Part shown: one piece after another, positions 47,720 through 60,049 of the stretch
Layout of the letters: each line of letters begins with the position of its first letter
How positions within the stretch are numbered: position 1 is the stretch's first letter
Source: Ancistrus triradiatus
Lineage: Eukaryota; Chordata; Actinopteri; Siluriformes; Loricariidae
Length of the DNA: 64,000 nucleotides
Assembly: GCA_025084515.1 (NCBI GenBank)
Contig: JAJAGP010001984.1
Coordinates: 79,632 to 143,631, forward strand
Direction of reading: 5' to 3'
Notes under the pieces: generated by a model
The model's database searches: none
What the model was told of the DNA's origin: nothing
What the model saw: only the letters and a program-made list of their open reading frames with translations
Made by a program: the position numbers and the translations under genes

Positions 47720-50700
47720 CTACATGCAGTCCACCACGTTGCTGGAGCCCTGACCAACATCTCGGATCTGACTGATGTGTGTGGCGCAGACGGCGACGCC
47801 CGCTCCCGCCCTGCAGTGTGACACGGAGCCCACCAACTCCCACCTACACACACACGAGATAAAGAGAAGCACACTGAGGAAAATGACCGGTATTGCATAT
47901 CTGTGAGGGTGAATGTTTACTTTCCTAGCATGAATGGCCTCAGGATTAAGGTCCGGACTTTGACTTGGCCGTTCCAAAATGCCAACTTCATGCTTCTTTA
48001 ACCGAGAACGACTCAGATAGACGTCAGGAGGACGGAATGAAGCCTCCAGCTCACCTGTTCATGCGTGGCTCAAAGGCCTCCACTGTGTTCAGGTAGATGT
48101 TCCCGTTGTGCCCGCCCACTGCAAAGACCCGGCCCATCACCGTCGCTACTCCGACCCCACCCCTGGGCGTGGTCAGCTCCGCCACGTACTCCCAGTGGTT
48201 CGTCCTGGGATCGAAACGTTCCACCGAACTGAGCGGAGAGTTATCGTCAAACCCACCTGAGCAGACAGAAACGAGATCTCGATCACAGCTTGGGTTTGGC
48301 GTCTGAACGTTAAGCAGTAATACTTTGCGTGCATTCGTCGATCTAGTCTCGAACACTCCTACAAAAGTCAAATCTAATCAACAGTGTCATTCGATGAACG
48401 TTTCCCAAGGACCAGGGACATCGATCCACTACGGGTCCATGTTTAACACAATTAAGCCTCTCATTCCTCGTCCCTCTCAGGAATAGCCCTGGCGTGCCGC
48501 TCGAAAGTATCCCGACTCCGAGCTAAAGTTCAACATGTGGGTCAACCCGGCAGTTTCTCTGCATAATTAAGTTAAAGGTTATAAACATCATGTGTTGATG
48601 ATCCCGTTCTGTCACTCATTCACAAAGGTGCACTTCTCACCTCCCCATCTGTCCCTAATTTGGCCGCCCTCCCCCCTTCTCTCCTCGTGTCGAGTCGCAA
48701 AAGTCAGCTGTTTCGAGGCCTGTCATGCAACGGTCATTAAATGGAGCTTAGTAAAGTCATTAAACCTGCGCCAGGCTTCACTGATCCGGACCTGCACCAC
48801 GACTGTTTGTGGACTGTCCAGCATGAGCCACAAAGTTCTACCTGTGACCCATAAATACCGACAGGACCCGTCATGTCATACTGATCTCCTAAACAGCCCA
48901 TCCCAGGCACAGATGTTCAGAGAACTTTTCATATTTTTTTCTACATTCTTGCGTTCATATTCTAGCCTAACATAGTGACGTATTTAATCTGAAACTCTGA
49001 AAAACTCTTTTATATGTAAAACAGGTGAAAACCCCTAAAGGGGGCAGATTTAATGACAAACAAATACACATGGAGGTACATCTCATGATTCTCAATTCAG
49101 ATTGTTCCATGAGAATGAGATCATGCCATACTTGTTGTACTTAGGAAATATACACCCGGATATATCCCTCTACTGGCCATTCTTGGTATTACTGGTTGAA
49201 CATATGAAATGTATATTAAATATATACTGCTCAAAAAAAGAAAGGGAACACTTGGCGTTATATTATGTTGTTTAAGTGTTCCTTTTATTTTTTTGAGCAG
49301 TATATATAGCCTACAGGTTTTAATATAGGAGTACCTTTTGGTAAAACCTTTAATGTCACCCTCAGTCTGCTCTTGAGAAATTTTACTGCTTACTGTCCCC
49401 TCCGCAAACACTGAATGGAATTTAGTGGAAATCACTGGATTGAATGACCCAGAAAAATGACAACGAATCACAATCTATAAGCAAAAACTTACACTTTTTA
49501 AAAGCCAATCTACAGAATTAAGCCAAACACCCCCTGTACATGTACCAAAAGGGCACAGAAGTTTAACGAGACACATTTTTGGCAACAAAGAAGACACATT
49601 CAGGCCAGCTAAGGGACGGATTCATGCGAGTTTAATATGACCGTGGAAGACAAAGTATTATCATGCATACTTAAGTGACTCGTTACTTTGAATCGCCTTT
49701 CAAACGACCAAAACAACGCGACTTCTCTCCCTCCCCTCGTACCTACGACGTAGAGGCATCCGTTGAGCTCGCTGACCCCGTTCCCTGCTCGTCTCTGCCC
49801 CATCTCCCGTACGTCACTCCACTTGTTGAGGTGCGGGTCGAAACGCTCCACGCTCGACAGAGAGGCCACGCCGTCGTTCCCTCCCACGGCGTACATGTAG
49901 CTCTAAACGAGCAGAGACAAAAGCGTTAGGAGCTGAGATCTAAGCTTATTTATTCCTAGCTAAAAAGCTTGAATTATTGAATTATTATAAATTGTAAGAG
50001 CCAGTGACCTCAATATTCTGATTAAGCTCCTTTATAAAATCGCCTCCGCTTAATCCTGAGCTGCTTCTGGAGTGTCCGGAGTCGCCCGGTTTGCCTCCCC
50101 ATCCTCAGACACATTCATATACTGCACCATTGCCGATTTAAACAGGGAAGTCAACACGAGTCATTTCATGTCTATTCTCTAATCTACCTCATGCTGGTGA
50201 ACGACTAATGGAATTTGGTCTCCACCACCTGACATCTATACCCCAGCGATGGACGGATGGCCTCTTAAGAGTTCCTAAACGCTCCAGAAAGCTCGCTGGA
50301 CACTGTTGCTATGCCAGGCAATGATCAGGCCTCCGCTCCCTCAGACACGACCAATCGTGTGTCCGTGTGATGCCCAGACCGGGAAGAAAGCACCACTGGG
50401 ACTCAAAAACCAGGTCCTCTGGGTCTGCGGTTACATTTTAAAGGTTTCTTGTGAAAGTGGTTTCAATTTCTTAGAACGTCAGAATTTTAAGTGACATAAA
50501 CCTTGGATTTACTTCTTGTTTTCATAACCAACATGCTTTCGCTCTCACCCCTAAGGCGACGGACCCCACCCCTCCTCGGGGGGTGTTCATGGGGGCGACG
50601 GCACTCCAGCGGTCCGCTTCGATATCGTAGCGCTCCACGTCGCTGAAGCAGGAGTTATCGTCCAGGCCTCCGATGGCGTAGATCGGACCTCCCAGCGTGG

Positions 50701-53537
50701 CCAGAGCAATGCCCCTCCTACACACACACACACACACACACACACCTAATATGAACCCTAGGCCTAAACCCTTGTAACCTCAATCATCTGTCCTCTCGGA
50801 GACGGTACCGTTTGGTGTTCATGGAGGCCTTCATCATCCACTTGTTGGTGAGCGGGTCGAACATCTCCATGTTCCCCAGGTGCTCGCTGCCATCGTGACC
50901 CCCCACCGCATACACTTTGCCTGCGGAAACGAGTTCTGTACTCGTAAGCCTGCACTTGACACCTCTAACGTACTCCGTGCTCCGGCTCTCTCACCTCCCA
51001 CCGACAGGACTCCCACGTGCCGCCGCCTGCTGTTCATCTCAGGCCCGAAGAACCAGCTGTTCTTGCTGATGTTGTAGCACTCGATGCTGCGGAACGGATC
51101 TCCAGAGCCGCCACGCCCTCCGACGCAGAACAGCACGCCTGTACGAGGTCACGGATATAAACAGGACAGCTGTCGCGGATTCAGGTCCGTCTCGGCGCGG
51201 TTTCGCAGTGCGTTTAAACACTTGGGATCGGTTACTAAAGCGCAGCCGGGCTCCGCGTGTGCTAACCTGAGTCGGGTACTCCCCTGCTTAGGATATTTCG
51301 ACAAGAATCAGCAGAAAACGTACCCTGAATTTAGAATTTCGACTTTGTTTTTCACTTTCAATACACGATTCAATCAATCACTCGAGACATTCAACACTAT
51401 TATAAAATAAGGTTTATGTTAATAATTTGTGTGTTACTTTAGGGGTGCTTTTCTTGTTTTTCTAAGCAAGAAAACTACTTCTGAAAGTGGATCATACCAT
51501 TGAGAGGAAAGTCGAGGCATTTTTGTTAATATATTATGTTTAAACCAAATACGTTCTATGGTTTTAATATTTTTCAGCTTATCAGACATAAACTTCCACA
51601 ACAACAACAAACAAAACAAAAAACAATACAAGAAAAATCGACTTCTGACTCAATTTAGTGCTTGCGCACCCCTAAAAGTGGGCTAGGCACGCCTATGGGC
51701 TACACTATGACATATACAGTACATCCTAAGCTTCTCGATTGCCGATCAATTCTCCAGCTCTCACCGGCCGTGTGTTTGCGCGGTGTCGTGCGGATGGAGT
51801 ACTCGAAGTCGGGCACGCTCTTGTTGCTGAGGTGCAGGTGGTAGTTCCTGGCTTCGTCCAGCAGGTCGCGGCAGTTCAGGTTGGTCTTGATCATCTCCTC
51901 CTTGGCCACGGCGCCCGTCAGGAAGTCGACCGGCAAAAGAGGGAGACGCACCTGCGGCACAAAACCGACCAAATGCGTAACACAAAAACCGTAGGGTTAC
52001 ATCGGCTGGTCCTGAGAGACGAACCTGAGACATGATCGGGTGCAGCCAGCGCTCGTGGTGCTGCGGGTTGGCTTTGAGCCACTTGACGGCGGCCTCGTAC
52101 ACCTGCGTCTCCGAGTGGATGTTGAGCTCAGCAGAGCTCAGGAGCGTCTTGAGGTGCTGCGGGGAGACGCGTGTGAAGTCGTCGCTCTCCAGGACCTGGG
52201 CGAAGTTCTCGCAGGCGTAGCGGTCGGCCATGTCCATGAGGTCGACGCGGTGGTGGCTCTCAGCGAAGGTGCGCACGGCCAGGCAGTTGGACGGGTGGAA
52301 GTGGGCCTTCATGTACTCGCAGCAGGCCCGCGCCACCAGCTCCACCTGCAGGATGCAGGCGGCGTAGAGCAGCGGCTGCACGTTCTCCACCGTCAGCGTC
52401 AGCCGTGACGAGTAGGCGAAGCGCACCAGGTCCTGGATGGCGTCGCCGTCGAAGTCTCGAATCTCGATCAGCTCCTGCTTGGCTTCGGCCATGTCCGAGA
52501 GGAACATGGCGCGGAAGTAGGGCACCACGCACGCCAGCACCAGCTTGTGGCACGGGATCAGCTTGGTGCCCACCTGCGACGGAAATGAGGAAGTGACTCG
52601 GCGAACTCACGGTCATGTTCAAGAAACCAGACGCGATTTGATTTGCGAAATGTGTGCTCAAAAAGGGGTGCACATGGTCGGCAACGATACTCAGGCCGGC
52701 TCTGGCCCCCCACACACACACCATTACACCACCACCAGCCTGAAATTCTGACCCTATGTTTTTCATCATTTAATACCCAATTTTAAAGCCTGAATGATAT
52801 TAGTCTCAGTTGTACGTACTTAGATGGAACAGACCCTGTCGTAGCCCTTCTGCGTCAAGGTTGGACGTATTCTTCATTCAGAGATAGATGCTCTTTGCTT
52901 ATTTGAGTTACTGTTCCCTTTCTATCAGCTCGAACCAGTCTGGCATCAGCTTGGCACTTTCACCCGGAGAACTGCCCACGCTGGATATTTTCTCTTTTTC
53001 GGACCACTCTCTATAAACCCTAGAGATGGCGCTGTGTGTGAAAACCCCAGTAGACCAGCAGTCTCTGAAGTACTTCATCACGTTTACACGCCTTGATGCG
53101 TCCATAGATATTCACGTTAAACAAAGTTCATCAACAAAGCACTTCGTAAGCGTATCAGAGACGTCCCGTTCGTACTCTTCGTGGAATGAAAACCTGCAGC
53201 CATCAGCTTGATTTAGTTACAACGTCCTCGAACACGAGTTATCAAGTGACAGCATCAAAATATTCCTTCAAACAACTATGTAATAATTCAAAGCACACTT
53301 TTCGTTACGTAACCTCGGCGAGAACGAGGAGGAACGAGGCGTTACCTTGAGCGTGACGTCACACAGCTCTCCGTTCTCATAGAACTGCCTCAGCGAGTGG
53401 TGAAAATCCTTCCAGGCTTCTTGGGCCTCGAAGACGAACGAGCCGTCGGCTTCGCACTCGGGCTCGGGCGACCGCGGGACGCTTTTCCTGGGCTTTTGCT
53501 GCTTCCCGTTCTCCGGCGCCGCGTCGCCCGGTGCCAT
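47720..53537 (-). CDS. klhl8: Kelch-like protein 8, complete
   Basis: KLHL8 is a substrate adaptor of CUL3 ubiquitin ligases. Nine exons: 53346-53537, 52025-52573, 51765-51951, 50995-51138, 50809-50920, 50549-50717, 49743-49902, 48055-48256, 47720-47843; they sum to 1,839 nt, exactly 612 codons plus stop. ATG at 53535-53537 in GGCCATGG (strong Kozak). BTB domain about residues 40-150 (FYENGELCDVTLK, CHKLVLACVVPYFRAMFLS), BACK about 150-260 (HFHPSNCLAVRTFAESH), then six Kelch repeats with GG pairs (FCVGGRGGSGDPF, YAVGGHDGSEHLGNMEMF, YAIGGLDDNSCF, YAVGGNDGVASLSSVERF, FDDNSPLSSVERF, FAVGGHNGNIYLNTVEAF). Ends NVVDCM, as in mammals. Very close to the human protein (about 620 residues). No damage seen. 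Confidence 0.97.
49226..49309. mobile_element. Short palindromic MITE hairpin
   Basis: TATACTGCTCAAAAAAAGAA with GGGAACACTT is mirrored by AAGTGTTCCTTTTATTTTTT with TGAGCAGTATA; about 84 bases with almost no loop. It lies in a KLHL8 intron. This terminus type is common in fish genomes. Confidence 0.8.
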
Positions 53538-53571
53538 GGCCGCTCACACACCCACGCGCCCACGCCCGCCC

Positions 53572-55381
53572 CTGCGGAGGGATAAGGGGGGAGATTAAGT
53601 GTCCGCTCCTCTGACCGGGGTGCTGGACGCACCCAAACAGACACTGTCCTTCCTTAAACCGGAGCTCTTTCATGAATGGAGCCTCTGTAGGACTCACCTC
53701 ATCAACATTCATTCACAGCGCTGGTCAAAACCGGCATTTTGTTCATCAGAGGCCCGATCAGAGGCTCTTTGTGTCTGACCGGATGCAGGCTCGTCCCCGC
53801 ACTCATCGCTCGTTCTGGAGCTCCATACTGAGAAGAATGAAAGGAAACAAACGGCCTGCACTGAGCTAAGCCTCAAGTCAAGTCAGATTTATTTCTATAG
53901 CGCATTGTCTCAAAGCAGCTTTACAATTTCAGATGATATTCCAAGCCTCGGACAACAGTGGCCAGGAAAAACTCTCTAAACCTTATAAGGAAGGCATTAC
54001 ATGTTGTTAAGTTACCCAACATCTAAACTGCATAGTCATAGTTTAAAAACAATGGCGAAATAAAAATGAACAGCTATTCTCCTGATGAGTGTGTGTATGT
54101 TTAGGGTCCAGAGTCCACGAGAGGTACACGGGCCTACATGCAAGGAGGAAGTGGAAGTAGCACTTTAAGCCATAAAGCTGAAGAGCCGTTCCACCAAACG
54201 GGTGCCCACTTCTGAAAATTAGGGAGTAACAATTGCAAAAATACAAATTTTTGGTAAATCATTAGAATGTGCTCAGTGTCCTAATGCCATAAGTAGGAGA
54301 GTGTATTGGAAAGGACTTCACGCTACGATATTCCGTATATCCACGCTCTGGATTCTATCCCGCCCTCGTCCCTGAGCCTCCGTCAGTGTATGTGTTCAGC
54401 TCGATTCTTCCACGGCCAAAGTCACACCCTTAGTTATTTGAAACCAATGGCTTTAACCAACCTAAGCCAGGTGCTTTGTAGGTGGATGTCAGGCTGAAAT
54501 AATTCATAAGTCAGTTTGTGTGTGTGTGTGTGTGTGTGTGTTGAGTTCAAGCTTTTGTTCCCTAAACTCTGTTTGTGAGACACTCCTGGGCAGCAGGTGT
54601 GGGCTGTGTTTTGGTTTATGTCATGTTCACCTCAGAGGCAAAGCTGAGACAGAGCTAAGACAAATAGACAAAACGACAGAACTCGTAATTTTTTTTACAA
54701 CCAGCTCCAACAGTCCAGAACATCCCAATAAGGGCAGAAGAAATATGAAGATCTGTCTTGTGCCACGTTGAAACTTACTGAGCTTGTCGTTACTCATTCT
54801 GCTGCCAGTGTTTGGATAGAAATGGCAGAAAACACTCATCCAAAAGGGGTGTCTACATAGTTTTGGCCCCTCAATTAATAAGACATTAGCCCTGACACAG
54901 ATTTACTCATCTTCAGAAATAAAAATATACTAAATATTACTATACACTATCCTATTGGTGAAAATAAAACTCGAAAAAATCTATTTCGCTCAAATGATGT
55001 GACGCATAATAGCGATGTTAACATTAAACGAAATAATCGCGAATTATTTTACCCTTAGGGTTGGAAATAACCAGGTTTGGATAACGTACTGCATTAAGAA
55101 ACGACCTTCACATATGCTGAACAATTTAAATCCTCTATTTCAAATACACAACGCCACATTTAACTAATAAACAGCATAAAAAGCTCATGATCTTTCGTAT
55201 TAAACTATTTACGTTTGCGTATCAGGTTAGCATTAGCATACACCGACCGCTACTCTGTCGGCCAGAGGAAGCTCTAACCGCTAAAAAAGGGAATAAAATG
55301 AAAACGAACACTCTGACCTAATTAAGACATACTGTAGTAGTGACAGAATATTTAGTGCAAATAAATGACTTCGCTGTTTAC
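53572..55381 (-). other. klhl8: KLHL8 5' UTR intron
   Basis: A CCTCCGCAG acceptor just above 53571 precedes the coding first exon, and a GTAAAC donor lies at 55376-55381, so the interval is most simply an intron in the 5' UTR. It contains one fish interspersed repeat (53872-54000), a (GT)n run (54518-54541) and otherwise nothing I recognise. Confidence 0.55.
53872..54000 (-). repeat. Fish interspersed repeat, shared with 62590-62805
   Basis: TCAAGTCAGATTTATTTCTA, TAGCGCATTGTCTCAAAGCA, GCTTTAC is the reverse complement of AAAGCTGCTTTGAGACAATG, GCGCTATGGAAATAAATCAG at 62745-62800. Confidence 0.75.
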
Positions 55382-55450
55382 CTCAGCAAATGCACAAACG
55401 CAGTCTGTTTCCACTCGGATTTGACGAGCAAGCGGTTTGTTATCGTTGGA
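55382..55450 (-). other. klhl8: Putative KLHL8 non-coding first exon
   Basis: Minus strand segment ends GCATTTGCTGAG before a consensus GTAAAC donor and lies directly below a ZNF143-like promoter motif. No ATG-led frame continues into the next exon. Boundaries of the 5' end are a guess. Confidence 0.45.
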
Positions 55451-55460
55451 TGAGCTGCAC

Positions 55461-55480
55461 GGGATTGTGGGGAATGTAGT
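55461..55480 (-). promoter_or_regulatory. ZNF143/THAP11 (SBS)-type motif upstream of KLHL8
   Basis: Minus strand ACTACATTCCCCACAATCCC resembles the SBS consensus ACTACAATTCCCAGAATGC-type found in many TATA-less vertebrate promoters. It sits just upstream of the putative first exon, the expected place. Confidence 0.5.
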
Positions 55481-56068
55481 TTCCCACAGTTAGCTCGTAT
55501 TTAATGGCTGGAGAAGTCATGAACTGTTGTAAGAGGAATTGTTTGTAACAATTTATTGACATAGAATATGGACAATGACGTAATAATAACCATAATAATC
55601 TGTTATTACATGTTGTGAAATGTATTAAATTATATAATACAGTAAATAAGCACCAAGTAATTCTGGATTTGGGAAGATATAGGTCTAGGTGCAAGCTGTT
55701 TCTCTTGCCACCGAGGCACTGGGCCAGCTTGAAAATAGAATGAGCTGTACCTTTTAACTACAAACTCAACGATTACCCAACACATTCAGCTCTTTTTTTA
55801 CTTATACATTTGTGTTCCAATAAATAAATAAACTGCAGATCTGATCAGAGGAAATAAAGCTGCATAATAAACACTGAGGAGTAAAAGTCTCGTAGTTTTC
55901 ATACTGATAATGTTTGGAATGGATATATATATTAATATTAAAGAGCTGGAACTGAATCCTGATCTGGGAAACGTTGACTCATCGTTTCTTCTCAGAACCT
56001 CGACCCTCTGAAGAATCCTGTCCGTCCACAAGTTTAAAAATGTCCAAACAACTGAGTTTAGCCACAAT

Positions 56069-56210
56069 TTATCTGTCCTGAAGGTTACTCTCAGTAAAGG
56101 CCAGGGTATACTTTGTACCTGAGGTCCTCTTGTAAATCTGAAAAGCTGTAAAAAAAATATCATGTGAAACTCTGTAAAATGACACACTAACAGAGAGAGA
56201 GAGAAAGCAT

Positions 56211-56287
<77 letters not shown>

Positions 56288-56730
56288 CAAAATACACAAA
56301 AGCAGGTCGGATTTATAAAACATAATTAAAAGGATAAAATCGAATTATGTACAATTACTGAACATTTTTTCCCACATCTTAGACTCCACTGGCTTGGGCC
56401 TTGGCTTTATAATTAAATGAAATGACCTAAATAATATACATATTTTATTTAATTTTATTTTGTTATGTTATATTTTTATTTAATTTTAATCCTTTTCATT
56501 TTGAATTTTGTTTTATTTTATGCCATATGTTCATTCTGTCTCATGCTAATTTAATTTTATTTAATTGAATTTAATTTAATTTTACTTCATTTCATTTTAT
56601 ATCATATCATCTCATTTTATATCATGTCATTTAATTTAATTTTATTATGTTATGTCATAGGTCTATATCATTTTATTTATTGTATTTTAGTTTAGTTTAT
56701 TATGTCATTTCATATCATATCACAGCACAG

Positions 56731-56774
<44 letters not shown>

Positions 56775-58742
56775 TATATAAGTAGATTACATCTTATAAC
56801 TCAAAATAATCACTAAATCCGTAGAGTCATGACTCAGAACACTGTATCTCGCACGAATGAGGCGTAAAACGTTAAAACCAGCAGCTTTGAGACAGTACCC
56901 GGTGATACATGTCACAAAGGAGACCCTGAAAGTCACGTATAGGACCGAGGTAGGGATTTCCCCATAGGAAATTCAGATAAGGTTCCTGTTACCTGAATAT
57001 TCACTCTACAAACCATCTCATGGTACCCAGCCTAGTGTTTGGTTTTGAACAGTCTCCTCCTTGAGCCGGGGAACCCACCTATGATACAGAGGAGGCCGGT
57101 GAGCGTCTGCAAGCAGGCGTACACCATGGGCAGGGTGATGACCTGTATCAGCTCCTGGGGAGGGAAGAAGAGCTGCAGCACTGTTAAGCAGACGTGCATG
57201 TTCTGAGCCCCGGTCTCCATCGCTATGGTCCTGCACCTGCAACCACAAGACGGCATGGTGTGAGAAAGCATTGAGTAGAGTAACCTGCAGCAGGAGAAAC
57301 CGGCTCTTCCTGCTCTACTGGGTTTCTGTACGGACGGTCTTGTTACACATCACACGTTTTAAGCTCTGCAGGAAAGCCACCACAAGTTTTAACAAACGCT
57401 CAAATTATTCAGTTTAGAAACACACAAACAAAAGCTGAACGTAACGCCACCTAGAGGCTGTATGCCTGAACACCTGGACACCCTGAACTTGACGGTGTCA
57501 GGAAACTCAAATTCAAAGCACTCAGCTTCGTATCCCGCTTCTGGCGAGGTGCGGATTCAGTTGTGCCTCAGTTTATTGGCACCGCTGTCAAGCGCAGTAC
57601 GTCTCCCCAGCATGGGATGCTCAGGTGTACCAGCCTCCTGGCATATTCAGGTGAATGGTCTCCTGCACTTTGTGTGCGTTTTCCAGATGTTTTCACCTCG
57701 CCAGACAGTCTGTTTATTATATTATATTTTGTTTTGCTTTATGTTATGTGCTTATTTCATTCCGTTACGTTTTGTTTTTTTCCATCCTCTGGAAGTGTCC
57801 AAACTTTTGCACAGACCATTTCTATCCTTCAGTTTGCAGAAATGTCAGTTAAGCTTCAGACATGTTTCGACAGGGTAGCATATTAGAGGGCTTCCTAACC
57901 GCTGGAAGGGCTGCTGGACTATTAAAGCGATGGTGAAGCCAATCACGCATCCGATCAGAGGAAACACAGCACCGATGATCACGATGGAGCTTCCAGAGTT
58001 CCACAAGTCATTGTACACCCAACAAGTGGCAATGGCAACCACTAATAACACCAAGCTACCAACCAAGGTGCCCACCTGCACAAACACAAACACAGACGGC
58101 ATTAGACCCTCTTTGAATGCGATATTAAATAAACAACAATCGCAGATTAAATCAATGAACCGACTCTGACCTTCAGGGTGATCCGAGCTACTTTGGGCCA
58201 TTTGTAATTCAGCAGAATGCCACCGCTCACAGGTATCACCAGGGTGGCACAGGCAATCCCTAGAAAGAGAAAAAAGTCTATTCGCTTTGTATTATTATTG
58301 CAGATTTAAACCAATCACACGATTATCTTGGCAAAGCTCTGTCTGATTGGTTGGACTCTGTTGCAGACTGGGACAGATTTTCTTTCAAGTTTGGACTGTA
58401 TTTGGATCTATTCTCCCTCCCTCCGTTCCCAGTTCCAAGGAGGAAAGAAGTGTCACCAAATGATTTGTAAGGGTGCCATCCTATTACATGTACCACTCTT
58501 TGACTTCAGTCGGCTGAATTGGCTATGGACTGATTAAGAGATGTGTCCCAATACTTTTGTCCATATATTGCGCATTGAGTTGCCTCAGACCTCAATATTA
58601 TGGACTACTTGGTGTTTACCGAGGGTTTCATAAGGGATGTGTAACTGCCCTTCCTCAACCCAGCCATGTGTGTAGAGGTACAGATTTAGGGGCATGGTCC
58701 CCAGTCCCAGCACAGTAGATACACTGGTCATGGTGATGCTGG

Positions 58743-58807
<65 letters not shown>

Positions 58808-59871
58808 AAAATTGTGCTTAAAAAAAAGCCTGGTAAATATTTTTTATCAATTGCATACATTTTGATTTTGCTATGCTTTTGTTAACGAACCTCTTCACTA
58901 GTGTTCTAATACTTTTGGTATGTTATACAGTTGTAAGTGTTTAGATAATACTTATAACTACTTACTTATAAACATGTGCTGATTTCCTTGATTTCATGTT
59001 AAAAAATGAAACAAAACATGCTCATGCTTTTGGAAAGATGCTGGGGCATTATGGGGGATGTAGTGCCTGTAGTTCTGCTCAGCACCCTGGGATAAAATTG
59101 ACTTTCTCCCCCCGTGACATTAATGAGGCACTTTAACATTTTATGTTTGATGCTGCTCCTGTTTTGGCGGTGGCGAGCCGTCCTGGCCCAGGTGCAGCTA
59201 AATGGGTCCGAATCATGGTACTACCACCACCATGTTTCACAGATGGAAAAGGTTTTAGGACCCTTTATGAAAATCTTATGATGTTTTAGAGCATATTTAT
59301 GCAGACAATGTCAAGAAGATGTGCACGCTGTTTTTTGTGGTTGTGCATCCGAGTAACCTCAGTGGTCACCAACTAACAACACGACTGCTTTAATCAGTTA
59401 GATACCTAAACGCTTAAGAGCCACCGTTGGCTTTATAATCAAAGAATTATTGTATGGGAACGTCTGCCATTACGGATTTATTAGAAGGGCACAGAACAGT
59501 TCGCCCGCTGATGCAACCACACACCTGAGGTCCATGTCCCCGTCCAGCCAGTAGGTGATGATGTTGGAGATGAGTCCTCCAGGGGAGCACCCTGCCACCA
59601 TGATGGCGATAGCCTCGACCGACGAGACCTGGAATGCCAGCACCAGCACGTAGGCGGTCAGCGGCATCATGACAAACTGGCACAACAACCCGGCCACGAT
59701 GCCCACGGGATGCCTCAGATGGAACCAGACTTTCTTCAGCTCAACTGAGCATCCCAGGGAGAAGATCATCAGCACCATTGTGATGGGCACAATCAGCTGC
59801 ATTGCCACCAAGATGCTGCTTGAGGAGCCTCCTGCTCCTGGATCGACAGACCCACTGCTGTTGTTCCACAT
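56069..59871 (-). CDS. slc10a6: SLC10 family sodium/organic anion (bile acid type) cotransporter, complete
   Basis: Six exons: 59525-59871, 58620-58738, 58171-58259, 57900-58075, 57079-57236, 56069-56145; they sum to 966 nt (321 codons plus stop) in frame. SLC10 carriers import bile acids or steroid sulfates with sodium across the plasma membrane. Seen: MWNNSSGSVDPG outside N terminus with an N-glycosylation site (NNSS), IVPITMVLMIFSLGCSVELK, GLLCQFVMMPLTAYVL, MVAGCSPGGLISNIITYWL (the GC.PGG...N signature), DMDLS, VIPVSGGILLNYKWP, METGAQNMHVC (the E..Q sodium-site region known from NTCP and ASBT) and QLFFPPQELI. The six-exon layout and the AFF1-KLHL8 neighbourhood favour SLC10A6 over SLC10A1/A2; that paralogue call is inference. 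The protein is somewhat shorter than human SLC10A6 (about 377), mostly in the tail. Confidence 0.88.
56217..56285. repeat. (GA)n microsatellite
   Basis: About 34 GA units upstream (gene sense) of the last SLC10 exon. Confidence 0.95.
56400..56775. repeat. A/T-rich degenerate ATTTTATTT repeat and (ATT)n
   Basis: ATTTAATTTTATTT-like steps and CATTTCATATCATATCA followed by an uninterrupted ATT run at 56731-56771, in the last SLC10 intron. Confidence 0.8.
58743..58802. repeat. (GA)n microsatellite at an SLC10 acceptor
   Basis: On the minus strand the (TC)n run directly forms the polypyrimidine tract of exon 58620-58738 (TCTCTCCCAG). Confidence 0.95.
59045..59063 (-). promoter_or_regulatory. SBS-type (ZNF143/THAP11) motif in SLC10 intron 1
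   Basis: Minus strand ACTACATCCCCCATAATGC is a close match to the SBS consensus. It lies in the first SLC10 intron, not at a known promoter, so its role is unclear. Confidence 0.4.
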
Positions 59872-59951
59872 GGTGAGATGAGGTGCGTTGAGGAGAGGAG
59901 GAAGGACGGAGCAGGGTGATAGGCAGCGGGCACAATACCAACGGCTCTCTG

Positions 59952-59960
59952 CTTTATAAA
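59952..59960 (-). promoter_or_regulatory. slc10a6: TATA box of the SLC10 gene
   Basis: CTTTATAAA on the minus strand about 85 bases above the ATG at 59871, the right distance for a short 5' UTR. A tissue-restricted TATA promoter would suit a transporter. Confidence 0.55.
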
Positions 59961-60049
59961 GGGAGAGTTCATCAGACTTTAATTTGTATCCTGATTAATT
60001 TGTGAGAGAATGTGGGGGGATTGGGCATGACAAGATAATGTTTTGACAA

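Noticed and set aside
51761..52769. Long open frames in other frames over KLHL8 exon 2
   Set aside because: Shadows of the GC-rich BTB/BACK exon; the true frame is supported by protein similarity and exact exon phase.
57462..57886. Plus-strand open frames of 107-138 codons in an SLC10 intron
   Set aside because: No similarity or splice context; lies opposite an intron of a clear gene and is rich in low-complexity F/L.
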